From contig NZ_JARGES010000015.1 in NCBI RefSeq assembly GCF_029210365.1, forward strand, positions 62,001-126,000: 64,000 nt of DNA, in the 5' to 3' direction. Source of the stretch: Mesorhizobium sp. YIM 152430 (GTDB taxonomy: Bacteria; Pseudomonadota; Alphaproteobacteria; Rhizobiales; Rhizobiaceae). The translations under genes and the position numbers were made by a program. Each line of letters begins with the position of its first letter. Within the stretch, counting starts at the first letter, position 1. Below, piece after piece: positions 1 through 11,038 of this stretch. The notes under the pieces were generated by a model. That model saw nothing but the letters and a program-made list of their open reading frames with translations, did not search any database and had not been told where the DNA came from.

Positions 1-465
1 GACGATCCGGCTGTCCTTGCCCGCTTCGAGGAAGCCGCCGGCGATCGCCTTGGCGCGGGTCGCGAGCGCCTTGTTGGCGCGCCCCATGACGGCGTTCTGC
101 TCATGGAGCATGGTCGGCACGCCGCGACGCGTCGCGGCATAGAGCGGCGGCAATGTCGGATAGCCGCCGAAGCCGATGACGACCTTCGGGCGGATTGTCT
201 CGATGATCTTCGAAGCCTGCCTCACGCCCGACCACAGCGCCCAGAAGGTGCGCGCGAGCGCGATCGGGTTCTTCGAGCCGATCGTGGCGGAATGGACCGG
301 ATGGACCTTGGAGGCCGGAAAATCGCCGGCGAAGCGCCCTGCCCGGTCGTCGGTCGCCAGATGGACGAGCCAGCCGCGCGCGATCAGTTCGTGGGCGAGC
401 GCCTCTGCCGGGAAGAGATGACCGCCCGAACCGCCGGCCGACAGGAGCATCAAACCCTTGCTCAT
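1..465 (-). CDS. murG: MurG, UDP-GlcNAc:lipid I N-acetylglucosaminyltransferase (5' part only)
   Basis: MurG transfers GlcNAc to lipid I on the cytoplasmic face of the inner membrane to make lipid II. Only the first 155 codons are in the window; the C-terminal acceptor half lies beyond the left edge. The N-terminus carries the glycine-rich motif SAGGSGGH (residues 9-16), typical of the MurG lipid-binding loop, followed by a conserved FGGYPTLP stretch. The ATG at 465 sits one base after the ftsW stop, so the two genes are translationally coupled in the dcw operon. The call is firm from sequence and gene order. Confidence 0.95.
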   Translation of the reverse strand, partial: MSKGLMLLSAGGSGGHLFPAEALAHELIARGWLVHLATDDRAGRFAGDFPASKVHPVHSATIGSKNPIALARTFWALWSGVRQASKIIETIRPKVVIGFGGYPTLPPLYAATRRGVPTMLHEQNAVMGRANKALATRAKAIAGGFLEAGKDSRIV

Positions 466-466
466 G

Positions 467-1636
467 TCATTCCGCCGCCGGCAGGGGTTCGGTCATCGGC
501 TGGGCGCCGAAGCCGCGGCCGGAAAGAACGCTGCGCCGCTGAGGCTTCTTGCGCGACAGCGCGAGCACCATGCCCATCGAGATCGCCATCGCGACGAGCG
601 ACGAGCCGCCATAGGAGATGAAAGGCAGCGTCATGCCCTTGGCGGGAAGAAGCTGGAGGTTCACGCCCATATTGATGATCGACTGGAAGCCGAAGAGGAT
701 GACGAGGCCGCTGATCGCGAAGCGGGAGAAATCGTCGCTCTCGCGGCTTGCCGCCGCGATGCCGCGCAAGACGACGAAGGCGAAGAGGCCGGCGATGATC
801 AGGCAAAGGATGAGACCGAATTCCTCGGCCGCGACCGCGAAGACGAAATCCGTGTGGCTGTCCGGCAGGATGCGCTTGACCGAGCCTTCGCCCGGCCCCT
901 GCCCGAGCCAACCGCCGCGCACCATCGCCTCGTGGCCCATATCGGTCTGGTAGTTGTCGCCCTCGCCGGTGAAGAACCGGTCGATGCGGCCCTGGACGTG
1001 ATCGAAGGAGAAATAGGCGCCGGACGCGAATGCGACCGCGATGCCGCCGAGGACGACGATCCACAGCCACGGCAGCCCGGCCATGAAGAACATCACGCCC
1101 CAGGTCGCGACGACCAGGATCGACTGGCCGAGATCGGGCTGGGCGACGAGAAGCGCCAGCACGACGCCCAGCAGCATCATGGAGAAGAGATTGCCGGGGA
1201 CGGCATTCGACCGCGCCCGTTCGGCAAAGAGCCAGGCGCAGATCACCACGAAAGCGGGCTTCATGTATTCCGATGGCTGGATCGAGATGCCGGCCAGATG
1301 AAGCCAGCGCCGCGAGCCCTTGATCTCGGCCCCGACGAAAAGCACCGCGACCATCATGACGAGCGAACCGACGAGCATGACGAGCGCGAGACGCCGCACG
1401 AGCCGCGCATCGAGGAAGGAAACCAGCAGCATCACGACGAGCGCCGGCACCATGAAGATGATCTGGCGGGTGACGAAGTGGAAGCTGTCGAGGCCGATGC
1501 GCTCGGCGACGGCCGGGCTTGCGGCGAAGGAGAGCACGACGCCAAGCAGCATCAGTGCCATGAACGCCGCCAGGAACCAGCGGTCGATGGTCCACCACCA
1601 CTGCGCGACAGGACTGCGGTCGACGCGACTGATCAT
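467..1636 (-). CDS. ftsW: FtsW, SEDS-family septal peptidoglycan polymerase
   Basis: This 389-residue polytopic membrane protein of the SEDS family polymerises lipid II at the septum together with the transpeptidase FtsI. It has about ten hydrophobic segments, an early [10 protein letters not shown] stretch, and C-terminal SEDS signatures ([20 protein letters not shown] and the following SYGGSS). Its ATG overlaps the murD stop (ATGA), and murG starts one base after its own stop, so murD, ftsW and murG form one translational chain. Confidence 0.96.
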   Translation of the reverse strand: MISRVDRSPVAQWWWTIDRWFLAAFMALMLLGVVLSFAASPAVAERIGLDSFHFVTRQIIFMVPALVVMLLVSFLDARLVRRLALVMLVGSLVMMVAVLFVGAEIKGSRRWLHLAGISIQPSEYMKPAFVVICAWLFAERARSNAVPGNLFSMMLLGVVLALLVAQPDLGQSILVVATWGVMFFMAGLPWLWIVVLGGIAVAFASGAYFSFDHVQGRIDRFFTGEGDNYQTDMGHEAMVRGGWLGQGPGEGSVKRILPDSHTDFVFAVAAEEFGLILCLIIAGLFAFVVLRGIAAASRESDDFSRFAISGLVILFGFQSIINMGVNLQLLPAKGMTLPFISYGGSSLVAMAISMGMVLALSRKKPQRRSVLSGRGFGAQPMTEPLPAAE

Positions 1637-3036
1637 TGGGAAGTCCCTCCGAAAGAAACGAGCCCGTCGAGCGCATGGACCGCGCTGCGGAAGGCTTCGC
1701 CACGAACCTCGAAATTCTTGAACTGATCGAAACTGGCGCAGGCCGGCGAAAGCAGCACGACCGGTTCGCTCGAGGCGTCACCAGCAGCATCGCGCGCGGC
1801 GTGCGCGACGGCCGCGTCCAGCGTGCCGGCGATTTCGAACGGTGCCGCCTCGCCAAGAGTGGCGGCGAAGGCGGGTGCGGCCTCGCCGATCAGATAGGCA
1901 CGCGCGATGCGCGGGAAGAAGGCACGCAGCGGCTCGATGCCGCCTTCCTTGGGCAGGCCGCCGGCTATCCAGTAGATGCGCCCGAAGCTCGACAGCGCGG
2001 GCGCGGCGGCTTCCGCATTGGTCGCCTTGGAATCGTTGACGAAGAGGACGCCCCGGCGCGTGCCGATGATTTCCATCCGATGTGCAAGACCCGGAAAGGT
2101 CGAAAGGCCGGCCTGGATTTCCGCACGCGTCAGCCCAAGCGCGTCACACGCGGCAATTGCGGCGAGCGCATTTTGGGCATTGTGCTGGCCGCGCAGCGTG
2201 CCGATGCCTTCGAGCGAGGCGACCGTCTCGCGCCTGCCGCCGGACGCGCGGACGAGATCGGTGCCGGCGGCGAAATAGCCATCCGTCAGTTCAAGCCGCT
2301 TGGAGATGCGGATGACGATATGGCCCGCCGCTTCGAGCCGCGCTGCGATCTGCTCGCAGTGAACGTCGTCGACGCCGACGATTGCGGTATTGCTGCCGGC
2401 GACGAGGCGTTCCTTGATCGCCGCGTAGTGCTGCATCGTGCCGTGGCGGTCGAGATGGTCTGGCGTCAGATTGAGGAGGATGCCGACGGTCGGATCGAGC
2501 GACGGCGCGAGGTCGATCTGATAGGAGGAACACTCGACGACATAGTGGCGCTCGGGCGTGATCGACTCCAGCGTCATCACCGCCTTGCCGATATTGCCGC
2601 CCATCTGCGTGTCGCGGCCCGCATGGGAAAGGATGTGGGCGATGAGCGCCGTCGTCGTCGACTTGCCGTTGGTGCCGGTGATGGCGACGAGCGGCGCTGC
2701 TGGCGCGCTGCGCCGGCGCTCGCGCGCGAAGAGTTCGATATCGCCGATGATCTCGACGCCGCTGCCGCGCGCCAGGTCGACCGTCCAGTGGGGCTTGGGA
2801 TGCGTGAGCGGCACGCCGGGCGCCAGCACGAAGCTGGCGAAGCCGTTCCAGTCTGCCTGGCGCAGGTCTCCGACGGGAACGCCTGCCGCTTGAGCGGTCT
2901 CGACGCTCTGCGGATTGTCGTCGAAGGCCATGACGTCGGCACCGCCCTCGACCAGCGCGCGAGCGGTGGCGACACCGGAGCCGCCGAGCCCGAAAAGCGC
3001 GACCTTGCGATTGGCGAAGGAGGCGGCCGCGATCAT
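1633..3036 (-). CDS. murD: MurD, UDP-MurNAc-L-alanine:D-glutamate ligase
   Basis: This cytoplasmic Mur ligase adds D-Glu to UDP-MurNAc-L-Ala using ATP. The 467-residue product has an N-terminal Rossmann-like UDP-binding domain ([12 protein letters not shown] near residues 13-24), the ATP P-loop GTNGKST at residues 121-127 and a C-terminal ligase domain with FVNDSKATN and a late [12 protein letters not shown] signature. The length is normal for the family. Its stop overlaps the ftsW start, and it lies four bases after mraY. Confidence 0.97.
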   Translation of the reverse strand: MIAAASFANRKVALFGLGGSGVATARALVEGGADVMAFDDNPQSVETAQAAGVPVGDLRQADWNGFASFVLAPGVPLTHPKPHWTVDLARGSGVEIIGDIELFARERRRSAPAAPLVAITGTNGKSTTTALIAHILSHAGRDTQMGGNIGKAVMTLESITPERHYVVECSSYQIDLAPSLDPTVGILLNLTPDHLDRHGTMQHYAAIKERLVAGSNTAIVGVDDVHCEQIAARLEAAGHIVIRISKRLELTDGYFAAGTDLVRASGGRRETVASLEGIGTLRGQHNAQNALAAIAACDALGLTRAEIQAGLSTFPGLAHRMEIIGTRRGVLFVNDSKATNAEAAAPALSSFGRIYWIAGGLPKEGGIEPLRAFFPRIARAYLIGEAAPAFAATLGEAAPFEIAGTLDAAVAHAARDAAGDASSEPVVLLSPACASFDQFKNFEVRGEAFRSAVHALDGLVSFGGTSQ

Positions 3037-3040
3037 GACG

Positions 3041-4123
3041 TCACCGCAGCTTCAAAGACGAAAGGCCGACAAGGGCGAGGATGACAGCGATGATCCAGAA
3101 CCGGATCACGACCTGGCTCTCCGTCCAGCCGAGCTTTTCGAAGTGGTGATGGATGGGCGCCATCAGGAACACGCGCTTGCCGGTCATCTTGAACCAGCCG
3201 ACCTGGATGATGACGGACAGCGCCTCCATGACGAAGAGCCCGCCGATGATGGCAAGCACGATCTCGTGCTTGGTGGCGACCGCGACCGTGCCGATGAGAC
3301 CGCCCAGCGCGAGCGAGCCAGTGTCTCCCATGAAGATGGCGGCGGGCGGCGCGTTGAACCAGAGGAAGCCGAGCCCCGCCCCGATCACGGCGCCGAGAAT
3401 GACGGCAAGCTCGCCCGTGCCGACCACGAAATGGATTTGCAGATACTCGGCGAAGACGGCATTGCCCGACAGATAGGCGATGACGCCGAACGCGCCGGCC
3501 GCCACCATCACCGGGACGATGGCAAGGCCGTCGAGGCCGTCGGTCAGGTTCACGGCATTGCCCGCGCCGACGATGACGAAGGCGGCGAAGGGGACGAAGA
3601 ACCAGCCCAGGTTGAGCAGGAAGTCCTTCACGAACGGAAAGGTCAGCGAGGAGGAGAACGGCGCCTCGCCGGCATTCATGATGACGAAGGCCGCAGTCCC
3701 GGCAATCAGGAATTCGACGGCAAGGCGCGCCTTGCCGGAAAAGCCCATATGCGACTGCTTGGTGACCTTGAGATAGTCGTCGTAGAAGCCGATGGCACCG
3801 AAGCCGAGCGTGACGAGCAGCACCGTCCAGACATAGATGCTGGTCAGGTTTGCCCATAGCAGCGAGGCGCCGATGATGCCCGTCAGCATCATCAGCCCGC
3901 CCATCGTCGGCGTTCCGGCCTTCTTGAAATGGGTCTGCGGTCCATCGGCGCGGATCGGCTGGCCGCGCCCCTGCCGGATGCGCAGCGAATCGATGATCAT
4001 CGGCCCGAAGATGAAGACGATCAGCGCCGAAGTGATCAGCGCGCCGCCGGTGCGGAAGGTGATGTAGCGGAAGACGTTGAAGGCCGAAACCTGGTCCGCC
4101 AGCGCTACGAGAAGCAATAGCAT
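3041..4123 (-). CDS. mraY: MraY, phospho-MurNAc-pentapeptide transferase
   Basis: MraY transfers phospho-MurNAc-pentapeptide to undecaprenyl phosphate, making lipid I at the inner membrane. The 360-residue protein has about ten membrane segments. Family signatures include [10 protein letters not shown], the catalytic-loop segment [21 protein letters not shown] and the C-terminal [13 protein letters not shown]. It lies between murF and murD, as in other alphaproteobacterial dcw clusters. Confidence 0.97.
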   Translation of the reverse strand: MLLLLVALADQVSAFNVFRYITFRTGGALITSALIVFIFGPMIIDSLRIRQGRGQPIRADGPQTHFKKAGTPTMGGLMMLTGIIGASLLWANLTSIYVWTVLLVTLGFGAIGFYDDYLKVTKQSHMGFSGKARLAVEFLIAGTAAFVIMNAGEAPFSSSLTFPFVKDFLLNLGWFFVPFAAFVIVGAGNAVNLTDGLDGLAIVPVMVAAGAFGVIAYLSGNAVFAEYLQIHFVVGTGELAVILGAVIGAGLGFLWFNAPPAAIFMGDTGSLALGGLIGTVAVATKHEIVLAIIGGLFVMEALSVIIQVGWFKMTGKRVFLMAPIHHHFEKLGWTESQVVIRFWIIAVILALVGLSSLKLR

Positions 4124-4147
4124 TGTTGTTCTTGTCTCCGCCTGGCC

Positions 4148-5593
4148 TCAGGCCGTGTTTACTTCGTCCGCAACAAGGGTCTGCGCTGCGGGAAACGTAT
4201 CGCGCAAGGCTGTCACGAGCCTTGATGAGCCGATGCTCTTCGACGACTTGATCATGACGACGTCGCCGGCGCGCACCATGCCCAGAAGCACCGGCTGGAG
4301 GTCGGCAACGCTATCGCGGTGCTCGACGCGCAAACTGTCGGGCAGCGCTTCGGCGAGCGCCTTCATCTCGGGGCCCGCAAGAAGCACGACGCCTGTTGCC
4401 TGCGGATCGATCGCCTCGGCGAGTTCCGCATGGAGTTTTCTGGAATGTTCGCCCAGTTCCAGCATGTCGCCAAGGACCGCGATCCGCCGGCCATGGCCGT
4501 TGATCGGCGCGGCCTGCAACACGTCCATCGCGGCGCGCACCGATGCCGGATTGGCGTTGTAGCTCTCGTCGATCAGGAGGAATTCGCCCTGGCGGTGGCG
4601 CAGGCGGTGGCGTGCGCCGCGCCCCTCCTCCGCCGAAAGGTCGGCCAGCGCATGAGCGACCTTCGCCATGTCCGCGCCCGCGAGATAGGAGGCGGCGAGA
4701 ACGGCGATGGCGTTCTGCACCATATGTCGGCCCGGCGCCCCGATCTTGGCGACGAGTTCCTCGCCCGCCATCTTGGCGGTGAAGGTCGAGCCTTCCGGCA
4801 TAAGCTTGGTCTTGACCAGCTTGAAGGTCGCGCGCGAATGCTCCCCGAAGCCCCAGACATTCTCGACGCCGGCTGCGCGCGCAGCCTTTTCGAGCTGCTT
4901 GAAGCGGGTATCGTCGCGATTGATCAGCGCGTGTCCGCCCGGCTCGACGCCTTCGAAAATCTCGGCCTTCGCCGTCGCGATCTCTTCCAGATTGCGGAAA
5001 TGGCCGAGATGCGCAGCGGCGATCATGGTGACGATGGCGATGTGCGGGCGCACCAGCTTGACCAAGGGACGGATCTCGTCCGGGTGGTTCATGCCGATCT
5101 CGAACACGGCATAATCGGTCTCCGCCGGCATCCGCGCAAGCGTCAGCGGCACGCCCCAGTGATTGTTGAACGACTTGTCGGAGGCGTGGACGCTGCCGAC
5201 CGACGACAGCGCCTTGCGCAGTGCTTCCTTGGTGCTCGTCTTGCCGGCCGAGCCGGTGACGGCGATGATCTTGCCCTTGGCGCGCGCGCGCGCGGCGATG
5301 CCCGCCTTCGACAGGGCTTCGAGCACGTCCGGGACGACGATCATCGGACCGTGCAGGCGGCCGAGGGCCGGCAGCTTCCCCTCGGAAACGACCAGCAGGC
5401 CGGCGCCGGCCTTGATCGCGGCGGTGGCAAAGTCATGCCCGTCGAACTGGTCGCCCTTGATGGCGAAGAAGGCGTCGCCTGGCTTCAATGTCCGGCTGTC
5501 GATGGAAATGCCGGTGATGCCTTCCGGCATCGTGCCGACGGGACGGCCAGCCATGGCAGCGACGAGATCGGCGGTGGTCCAAAGCAGGCTCAT
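4148..5593 (-). CDS. murF: MurF, UDP-MurNAc-tripeptide:D-Ala-D-Ala ligase
   Basis: MurF completes the cytoplasmic pentapeptide precursor by adding D-Ala-D-Ala. The product is 481 residues, with an N-terminal substrate domain ([17 protein letters not shown]), the P-loop GSAGKTST at residues 114-121, a central [11 protein letters not shown] motif and a C-terminal ligase domain with [11 protein letters not shown]. Its ATG overlaps the end of murE by four bases, and there is a 24-base gap to mraY. Confidence 0.97.
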   Translation of the reverse strand: MSLLWTTADLVAAMAGRPVGTMPEGITGISIDSRTLKPGDAFFAIKGDQFDGHDFATAAIKAGAGLLVVSEGKLPALGRLHGPMIVVPDVLEALSKAGIAARARAKGKIIAVTGSAGKTSTKEALRKALSSVGSVHASDKSFNNHWGVPLTLARMPAETDYAVFEIGMNHPDEIRPLVKLVRPHIAIVTMIAAAHLGHFRNLEEIATAKAEIFEGVEPGGHALINRDDTRFKQLEKAARAAGVENVWGFGEHSRATFKLVKTKLMPEGSTFTAKMAGEELVAKIGAPGRHMVQNAIAVLAASYLAGADMAKVAHALADLSAEEGRGARHRLRHRQGEFLLIDESYNANPASVRAAMDVLQAAPINGHGRRIAVLGDMLELGEHSRKLHAELAEAIDPQATGVVLLAGPEMKALAEALPDSLRVEHRDSVADLQPVLLGMVRAGDVVMIKSSKSIGSSRLVTALRDTFPAAQTLVADEVNTA

Positions 5594-7041
5594 GCTGCGC
5601 GCTCCCTCAGCGCCGCCCGCACCTCGTCATGATCGGAGAAGGGCAAAGTGACGTCGCCGACCGTCTGCCCTTCCTCATGTCCCTTGCCTGCGACGATCAG
5701 CGTGTCGCCCTGGCCGAGTTGCGCCACCGCCTGGCGGATCGCCTCGCGGCGATCGCCGATCTCGGTGGCGCCGGGCGCGGCTTCCAGGATCGCGGCGCGG
5801 ATGGATGCCGGTTCCTCGGAGCGCGGATTGTCGTCGGTGACGATCACGAGATCGGCGAGACGGGCGGCGATTTCGCCCATGATCGGCCGCTTGCCCCTGT
5901 CGCGGTCGCCGCCGCATCCGAACACCACGATCACTCGGCCCGTGGTGAAGGGCCGGACGGCGGACAGGACGTTTTCGAGCGCTTCGGGCTTGTGCGCGTA
6001 GTCGACATAGACCGGCGCGCCGGCCCTGGTCGTGCCGACGAGTTCGAGCCGGCCGGACGCGCCCTCGAGCTTGCGCAGCGCCGCCATCGCGGTTGAAGCC
6101 GGTGTGCCGGTCGCCATGCACAGACCGGCCGCGACGAGCGCGTTCGAGACCTGGAACTCGCCGGCGAGCGGCAGGTCGACCTCGTAGATCGTGCCGGCAT
6201 GGCAGATCTCGGTGCGCTGGCGGTGGCGGCCGTGCTCGACCCGCTTCAGTTCGAGGAAATTGCCGGCGCGGCCGACGGTCAGGACGTCGAGCCCCGCAGT
6301 GTTGCTGGCATCGATCGCGCGCGCCGACCACGGATCGTCCGCGAAGATCACGGCCGGCGCGGATTCCGCCATCAGCGTATCGAAGAGGCGCATCTTGGCG
6401 TCGAAATATTCGTCCAGCGTCGCATGGTAGTCCATGTGATCGCGGCCCAGATTGGTGAAGCCGGCGGCCGCGAGGCTGACGCCGTCGAGGCGGCGCTGGT
6501 CGAGACCGTGGCTCGACGCCTCCATCGCCGCATGGGTGACGCCTTCGCCGGCGAGTTTCTTCAGAAGCTGGTGCAGCGCGACGGGATCGGGGGTCGTCAG
6601 CGACCCGTATTCGGTGAAGTTCGGCGAGATGACGCCCGTCGTGCCGATACTGGCGGCGGCAAAGCCCTCATGCGCCCAGATCTGGCGCGCGAAGCTGGCG
6701 ACCGACGTCTTGCCGGCCGTTCCGGTGACGGCGACCATGGTCTGGGGCTGCGCGCCGTAGAAGGCGGCGAGGGCGAGTGAGAGGCTGCGGCGCGGATCGG
6801 CGGTTTCGATCAGTGGCACGCCGGCGGGAATTTCGGTGCCGGGCATGGCGAGAACGGCAACCGCTCCCCGCGCAACCGCGTCGGACACGAACTTCGCGCC
6901 GCTCGTCTTCGCGCCGTCGAAGGCGGCGAATACGTAGCCGGGCTCGACCTTGCGCGAATCGAGCGCAAAGCCCGCCACTTCGATCGCGCCGGCTTCCGGC
7001 GGAACGATGGCTTGGGCGGTGGCGAGGTCGGCGAGTTTCAT
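5590..7041 (-). CDS. murE: MurE, UDP-MurNAc-L-Ala-D-Glu:meso-diaminopimelate ligase
   Basis: MurE adds the third stem-peptide residue. The 483-residue protein has the Mur ligase P-loop GTAGKTS at residues 107-113. The DNPRSEE motif in the C-terminal domain identifies meso-diaminopimelate, not lysine, as the substrate (established for MurE). It lies 48 bases downstream of ftsI and overlaps murF. Confidence 0.97.
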   Translation of the reverse strand: MKLADLATAQAIVPPEAGAIEVAGFALDSRKVEPGYVFAAFDGAKTSGAKFVSDAVARGAVAVLAMPGTEIPAGVPLIETADPRRSLSLALAAFYGAQPQTMVAVTGTAGKTSVASFARQIWAHEGFAAASIGTTGVISPNFTEYGSLTTPDPVALHQLLKKLAGEGVTHAAMEASSHGLDQRRLDGVSLAAAGFTNLGRDHMDYHATLDEYFDAKMRLFDTLMAESAPAVIFADDPWSARAIDASNTAGLDVLTVGRAGNFLELKRVEHGRHRQRTEICHAGTIYEVDLPLAGEFQVSNALVAAGLCMATGTPASTAMAALRKLEGASGRLELVGTTRAGAPVYVDYAHKPEALENVLSAVRPFTTGRVIVVFGCGGDRDRGKRPIMGEIAARLADLVIVTDDNPRSEEPASIRAAILEAAPGATEIGDRREAIRQAVAQLGQGDTLIVAGKGHEEGQTVGDVTLPFSDHDEVRAALRERAA

Positions 7042-7089
7042 TCGTTTCCAGTCGGATGGCTGCCGGCGGTCGTGCGTCGCTGGCGGGAA

Positions 7090-8814
7090 TCACTGATAGG
7101 CGGCGAGCAGAGCCCCACTTTCATGGCTGAAATCTGGCTTGACGCCAAGAAGCGAGGCCGAGCGACGCACAATGTTACCAGCCATCGGGGCAGCGTTGAG
7201 ACCGGCCGTCGCACCGAGGCCGGGTTGTTCGGGTTTGGGTTCGTCGATGATGGTCAAGACGATGTATTCGGGATCGTTGAGCGGGAAGCCGGCGAGGAAA
7301 GCATTGAAGCGGATGCCGCTGACATAACGCCCGTTGACGACCTTTTCGGCCGTTCCGGTCTTGCCGCCGACGAAGTAGCCGGGCACGTCCGCCCGGCGGC
7401 CCGAACCGCTTTCGGTGTTGTAGCGGAAGAGATAGCGCATCGCATCGCTGGTCGACGGATTGAGCACCTGAAGCGCCGACCCCATCGCCTGTTCCTCGGT
7501 GCGCGGCAGGAAGGTCGGATTGATCAGCCGCCCCCCGTTCAGCACCGCCGCCGTGGCCACCGCCGTCTGCAACGGCGTCGTCGCCACGCCATGTCCGAAG
7601 GAGATCGTGATCGAGTTGATCTTCCTCCACGTCGCCGGCTCGGTGGGGCGGGCGACTTCCGGCAGTTCCGTGGTCATGCGGTCGAGGAGGCCGAGCCGTT
7701 TCAGATAGTTCCGGTGTCCCTCGATGCCGAGGACGTCCGCCATGCGGGCGGTGCCGATGTTCGACGAATATATGAAGACTTCCGGCACCGTCAGCACACG
7801 GCCCTTGCCGCGAAAGTCGCGGATCGTGTGGCCGCCGATGCGGATTGGCGCCGTCGCGTCGAAGCGGTCCGACATCTTCACGAGGCCCGAATCGAGCGCC
7901 ATCGCGGTGGTGAAGCCCTTGAAGGTGGAGCCCATTTCGAAGACGCCCGCCGACATGCGGTTGAGCCTGTCCTTTTCGAGCGCATTGAATGGATTGTTGG
8001 GGTCGTAGTCCGGCAGCGACGCCATGGCGACCACTTCGCCGGTCTTGGCGTTGAGCACGACGGCGCCGGCGGCAATGGCCTGGTATCTCTCCATCGCCTG
8101 CGTCAGTTCGTCATGGACGATATGCTGGACGCGCAGGTCGATCGAGAGCTTGACCGGAGCCAGGTCGCCGGCAATCGCCAGACCGCTCGCCTGAAGATCG
8201 GCAAGGCCCTGGTCGTCGATGTATTTTTCCATGCCCGCCGTGCCGCGATTGTCGACATTGACGAGGCCGAGAATATGGGAAGCGGTTGCACCGCCCGGAT
8301 AGAAGCGTTTCTTTTCGGTGCGGAAGCCGACGCCGGGAATGCCGAGCGCCATGATGTCGGCCTGCTGGCGCGGCGACAATTGCCGGCGCAGCCAGACGAA
8401 GCCGGCGTCCGTGGAGAGGCGCTGATAGGTGCGGTTGTAGTCGAGATCCGGCAGCACCGTGCGCAATTTCTCGATCGCCTCGTTGGGGTCGACGATGCGG
8501 CGCGGCTCGGCGAAGAGCGAGGCGGATTTGATGTCGGTCGCCAGCACCAGTCCGTTGCGGTCGACGATGTCGGGCCGGTTGGCCGTGACGCGCGAGGGGG
8601 GCGGGCCGCCGGCCGGCAATTCCTCGATGCCCAGATAGACGATCCGCCCGCCGATGACCGCATAGACGCCCATGAAGAGCGCGAAGGTGATGGCCATGCG
8701 CGAGCGGGTCGAGCCGCCCGAACGCTTGCGCGCGCCGTCGACCACGATGGCCGCCTCGTCCGTGCGCCGTGTCGAGCGCTTGAGGAGCGAGGTGATCCGG
8801 CTGACGATCCTCAT
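7090..8814 (-). CDS. ftsI: FtsI (PBP3), septal peptidoglycan transpeptidase
   Basis: This class B penicillin-binding protein crosslinks septal peptidoglycan as the partner of FtsW. The 574-residue protein has a short cytoplasmic N-terminus, one membrane anchor (around the ITFALFMGVYAVIGG segment), a pedestal domain and a transpeptidase domain. The active-site motifs are STFK (catalytic Ser), SSN and KTGTA. Its ATG overlaps the ftsL stop, giving the usual ftsL-ftsI coupling. Confidence 0.97.
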   Translation of the reverse strand: MRIVSRITSLLKRSTRRTDEAAIVVDGARKRSGGSTRSRMAITFALFMGVYAVIGGRIVYLGIEELPAGGPPPSRVTANRPDIVDRNGLVLATDIKSASLFAEPRRIVDPNEAIEKLRTVLPDLDYNRTYQRLSTDAGFVWLRRQLSPRQQADIMALGIPGVGFRTEKKRFYPGGATASHILGLVNVDNRGTAGMEKYIDDQGLADLQASGLAIAGDLAPVKLSIDLRVQHIVHDELTQAMERYQAIAAGAVVLNAKTGEVVAMASLPDYDPNNPFNALEKDRLNRMSAGVFEMGSTFKGFTTAMALDSGLVKMSDRFDATAPIRIGGHTIRDFRGKGRVLTVPEVFIYSSNIGTARMADVLGIEGHRNYLKRLGLLDRMTTELPEVARPTEPATWRKINSITISFGHGVATTPLQTAVATAAVLNGGRLINPTFLPRTEEQAMGSALQVLNPSTSDAMRYLFRYNTESGSGRRADVPGYFVGGKTGTAEKVVNGRYVSGIRFNAFLAGFPLNDPEYIVLTIIDEPKPEQPGLGATAGLNAAPMAGNIVRRSASLLGVKPDFSHESGALLAAYQ

Positions 8815-9167
8815 TGAATGATGCTCCCGGTGGCGATTTCGTCGATCAGCCCATCGCCGGCGATCAAGTCCTCGATCGCGAGCGGACGGCGGGGCAGTTC
8901 GGAAATGGTGGCGAATTGATAGGGCTGGACCGGATAAAGCTGGAGCTCCTCCGTGAAGGTTTCCTTCAGCCGTTGCAGCCGCGAAGGCTGGTTGAGCAGG
9001 CTCCAGTCGGCGTTCAGCACGTCGATGGAGTCCTTCTCGAAGGCGATCTGGTTTTGCAGGCGTCGCACTTCGGCAAGCTGGTTTTCCGCGTCGTGCTTGG
9101 TCTTGTAGGTAAAGGCGGCTGCCGAAACCATGACCATGATGAGAACGATGTCGGTTGTGCGGAACAT
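8811..9167 (-). CDS. ftsL: FtsL, bitopic divisome protein
   Basis: This small bitopic division protein recruits and activates FtsWI with FtsB. The frame stays open far upstream, but the credible start is the ATG at 9167, one base after the rsmH stop, giving 118 residues. From there the protein has a short N-terminus, one membrane span (IVLIMVMVSAAAFTY) and a periplasmic coiled coil rich in heptad Leu/Asn (ENQLAEVRRLQNQIAFEKD). FtsL sequence is poorly conserved, so the call rests on topology and on its position between rsmH and ftsI. Confidence 0.9.
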   Translation of the reverse strand: MFRTTDIVLIMVMVSAAAFTYKTKHDAENQLAEVRRLQNQIAFEKDSIDVLNADWSLLNQPSRLQRLKETFTEELQLYPVQPYQFATISELPRRPLAIEDLIAGDGLIDEIATGSIIQ

Positions 9168-9168
9168 G

Positions 9169-10188
9169 TCAGTTCGTCTCCTCGGCGTCGCCGATGGCGG
9201 GCAGTTTGGGCAATCCGAAAATCGAGAAATCGGCGGCGCGCGGCACCGTGTCGGTGCGCGTCGCGGCGCGAAGTCTGGCCGAACGGGCGCGCGGATTGGC
9301 CTCGGCCTCCGCCTCGCTGGTGGCGACGGCCTTGCCGGCATCGGTGAAGGTCGGGGCGATGAAATGCGCTTCCGGCAGATGCCGCGAGCCCGATGCCCTG
9401 CCCGCGCGGTCGGCGATGAAACGCTTGACGATGCGGTCTTCCAGCGAATGGAAGGTGACGACGACGAGCCGTCCGCCCGGTTTCAGCACCCGTTCGGCGG
9501 CGAAGAGCGCGCGGGCGAGTTCGCCGAGTTCGTCATTGACGTGGATGCGCAGCGCCTGGAAGACGCGCGTCGCCGGATGGATCTTGTCCTTCGGCCCGCG
9601 CCCGACCAGCGTCTGGATGGCATCTGCGAGTTCGGCGGTACGCGAGAAGGGCCGGCGCGCGCGCTTGTCCTCGATCATGCGGGCGATGCGCCCGGCCTGG
9701 CGCTCCTCGCCGAGGAAGCCGAAGACGCGGGCGAGATCGCCGAGCTTGTAGGTGTTGACGACGTCGGCCGCGCTCGCGCCCTTGCCCGACATGCGCATGT
9801 CGAGCGGCCCGTCATGGCGGAAGGAAAAGCCGCGCTCGGCCTCGTCGATCTGCATGGAGGAGACGCCGATGTCGAGCACGACGCCGTCGACGGTTCCCTC
9901 GGCATATTCGTCGAGCCGCGAAAACGGTCCTTCGACGAGCCTCAGGCGGCCGGAAAATTCGGTCACCATCGCGCGGCCGGCCGCGATCGCGGTCGGGTCG
10001 CGGTCGATGGCGACGACGCTGGCGCCTGTTTCGAGGATCGCGCGCGTGTAGCCGCCCGCGCCGAACGTGCCGTCGACGATCGTGTGGCCGGCCTTGGGCC
10101 GGAGGGCGTCGAGCACCTCGGCCAGGAGGACCGGAATGTGACGGACCGGTCCGCCACCGGCACCCTCGTCGCCGGGGCCCGCCATCAT
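9169..10188 (-). CDS. rsmH: RsmH (MraW), 16S rRNA m4C1402 methyltransferase
   Basis: RsmH N4-methylates C1402 of 16S rRNA using SAM. The 339-residue protein starts with [13 protein letters not shown], has the SAM loop [13 protein letters not shown] and [10 protein letters not shown], then the family signature [21 protein letters not shown] (split across the SAM-domain lobes), and ends with the [15 protein letters not shown] block. Two tandem ATG codons (10188 and 10185) overlap the mraZ stop; I chose the first. The frame continues upstream through mraZ without a stop, but that extension is not protein-like. Confidence 0.96.
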   Translation of the reverse strand: MMAGPGDEGAGGGPVRHIPVLLAEVLDALRPKAGHTIVDGTFGAGGYTRAILETGASVVAIDRDPTAIAAGRAMVTEFSGRLRLVEGPFSRLDEYAEGTVDGVVLDIGVSSMQIDEAERGFSFRHDGPLDMRMSGKGASAADVVNTYKLGDLARVFGFLGEERQAGRIARMIEDKRARRPFSRTAELADAIQTLVGRGPKDKIHPATRVFQALRIHVNDELGELARALFAAERVLKPGGRLVVVTFHSLEDRIVKRFIADRAGRASGSRHLPEAHFIAPTFTDAGKAVATSEAEAEANPRARSARLRAATRTDTVPRAADFSIFGLPKLPAIGDAEETN

Positions 10189-10649
10189 TCCGATTCTCCG
10201 CGCCGGTTGGCTGCTGCGGCCTGCCTGAGCCTCAGGAGACGCGCCCGCACGGCTTCGCCATGTGCCTTCAGCCGCGACGGCTCCCACATCTGGAAAAACG
10301 TGCCTCGGCCGACAAAGGCCACCTCCGCCTCGATGCCGGTATGTTCGCGCAGGAAATCCGTGACCGTGATCCGCCCGTCCTGGTCGAGCTTCAGGAACGC
10401 GCCATCGCCATGGCAGAAGAAGGACATGTCGTCCGCCGTCTGCAAAAACGGATCCTCCAGCGCGATCCGTTCCTCGTAGCGGTCGAGAAGGTCGAGGCCG
10501 CCCACATCCAGCGCCGGCACGTCGAGTGCCCGCAAGGCATAGAGATCGCCATAGCCGCGCTTTTGCACGACCGCCCGGAAATGCGCCGGAACCGACACCC
10601 GGCCCTTCGAATCGATGCGGTTGATCGCGCTGGAAAGAAAGCGGTCCAT
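10185..10649 (-). CDS. mraZ: MraZ, transcriptional regulator of the division and cell-wall cluster
   Basis: MraZ is a ring-forming DNA-binding protein of the SpoVT/AbrB fold that represses its own dcw operon in species where it has been studied. The 154-residue protein begins [21 protein letters not shown] and carries two AbrB-like repeats; the second has [17 protein letters not shown]. It is the first gene of the cluster. Direct repeats 60-77 bases upstream of its start resemble MraZ boxes and suggest autoregulation. Confidence 0.95.
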   Translation of the reverse strand: MDRFLSSAINRIDSKGRVSVPAHFRAVVQKRGYGDLYALRALDVPALDVGGLDLLDRYEERIALEDPFLQTADDMSFFCHGDGAFLKLDQDGRITVTDFLREHTGIEAEVAFVGRGTFFQMWEPSRLKAHGEAVRARLLRLRQAAAANRRGESE

Positions 10650-11038
10650 CAGCCGGCTCGCCGAAAAGCGGCGCGCTCATATCGCGCTCGATGGCCCAAA
10701 TTCTTTTCTCCCCTGCCGTCCCCTGCAAGCCGTCGAATTTCCAGAAGAGCGCGCGCGCCCGAGCGAATGCCGCGGACCTTGAGGACGCTCGAACAGGAAC
10801 TGGAACGACGACTGAACCGGGCTCTAGGGCTATCATGGGCGAATATGGGCGTCAACGGGATCGATTGGTCTAGAGGATCACGAAACGCAATCCCCGAGAG
10901 GCTTCTCGCCATCCTCGTTTATGCTCCATTAAGCCTAATGAACCGTTTACCCCGAAGGGTCGGCTGCCATTGCGGTCTTGCGGAAAAAAGTGGCGCAGCA
11001 TAGCGTCCGCCCCTCGCTCAGAAGCCAGGGTTTCCGAA
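10650..11038 (-). promoter_or_regulatory. Intergenic region with probable dcw promoter
   Basis: These 389 bases separate divergently transcribed mraZ and the PLP-enzyme gene and hold no credible gene; the 87-codon minus-strand frame here lacks coding character. On the minus strand, TTGACG at 10855-10850 is followed 17 bases later by TAGCCC, a weak but correctly spaced promoter candidate for the dcw operon. A direct repeat of GCAGGGGA lies closer to mraZ. No convincing plus-strand promoter could be picked by eye. Confidence 0.4.
10709..10726 (-). promoter_or_regulatory. Candidate MraZ-box direct repeat
   Basis: On the minus strand the octamer GCAGGGGA occurs twice with a 10-base period. MraZ boxes in other bacteria are short G-rich repeats (TGGG type) with 10-base periodicity upstream of mraZ. 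Spacing, orientation and position fit; the core here is AGGGG, and a clear third copy is not visible. The assignment is an inference from position and periodicity. Confidence 0.4.

Noticed and set aside
1636-3084. Long plus-strand frame opposite murD
   Set aside because: It is antisense to murD along its whole length, has no recognisable domain and has the composition of a reverse-frame shadow in GC-rich DNA.
9169-10836. Long minus-strand frame extending upstream of rsmH
   Set aside because: The extra 5' part runs through mraZ in another frame and into the promoter region; rsmH starts at its own HIPVLL motif.
10649-10912. 87-codon minus-strand frame upstream of mraZ
   Set aside because: Low-complexity Ser/Arg-rich product, no ribosome-binding site, and it covers the likely dcw promoter.
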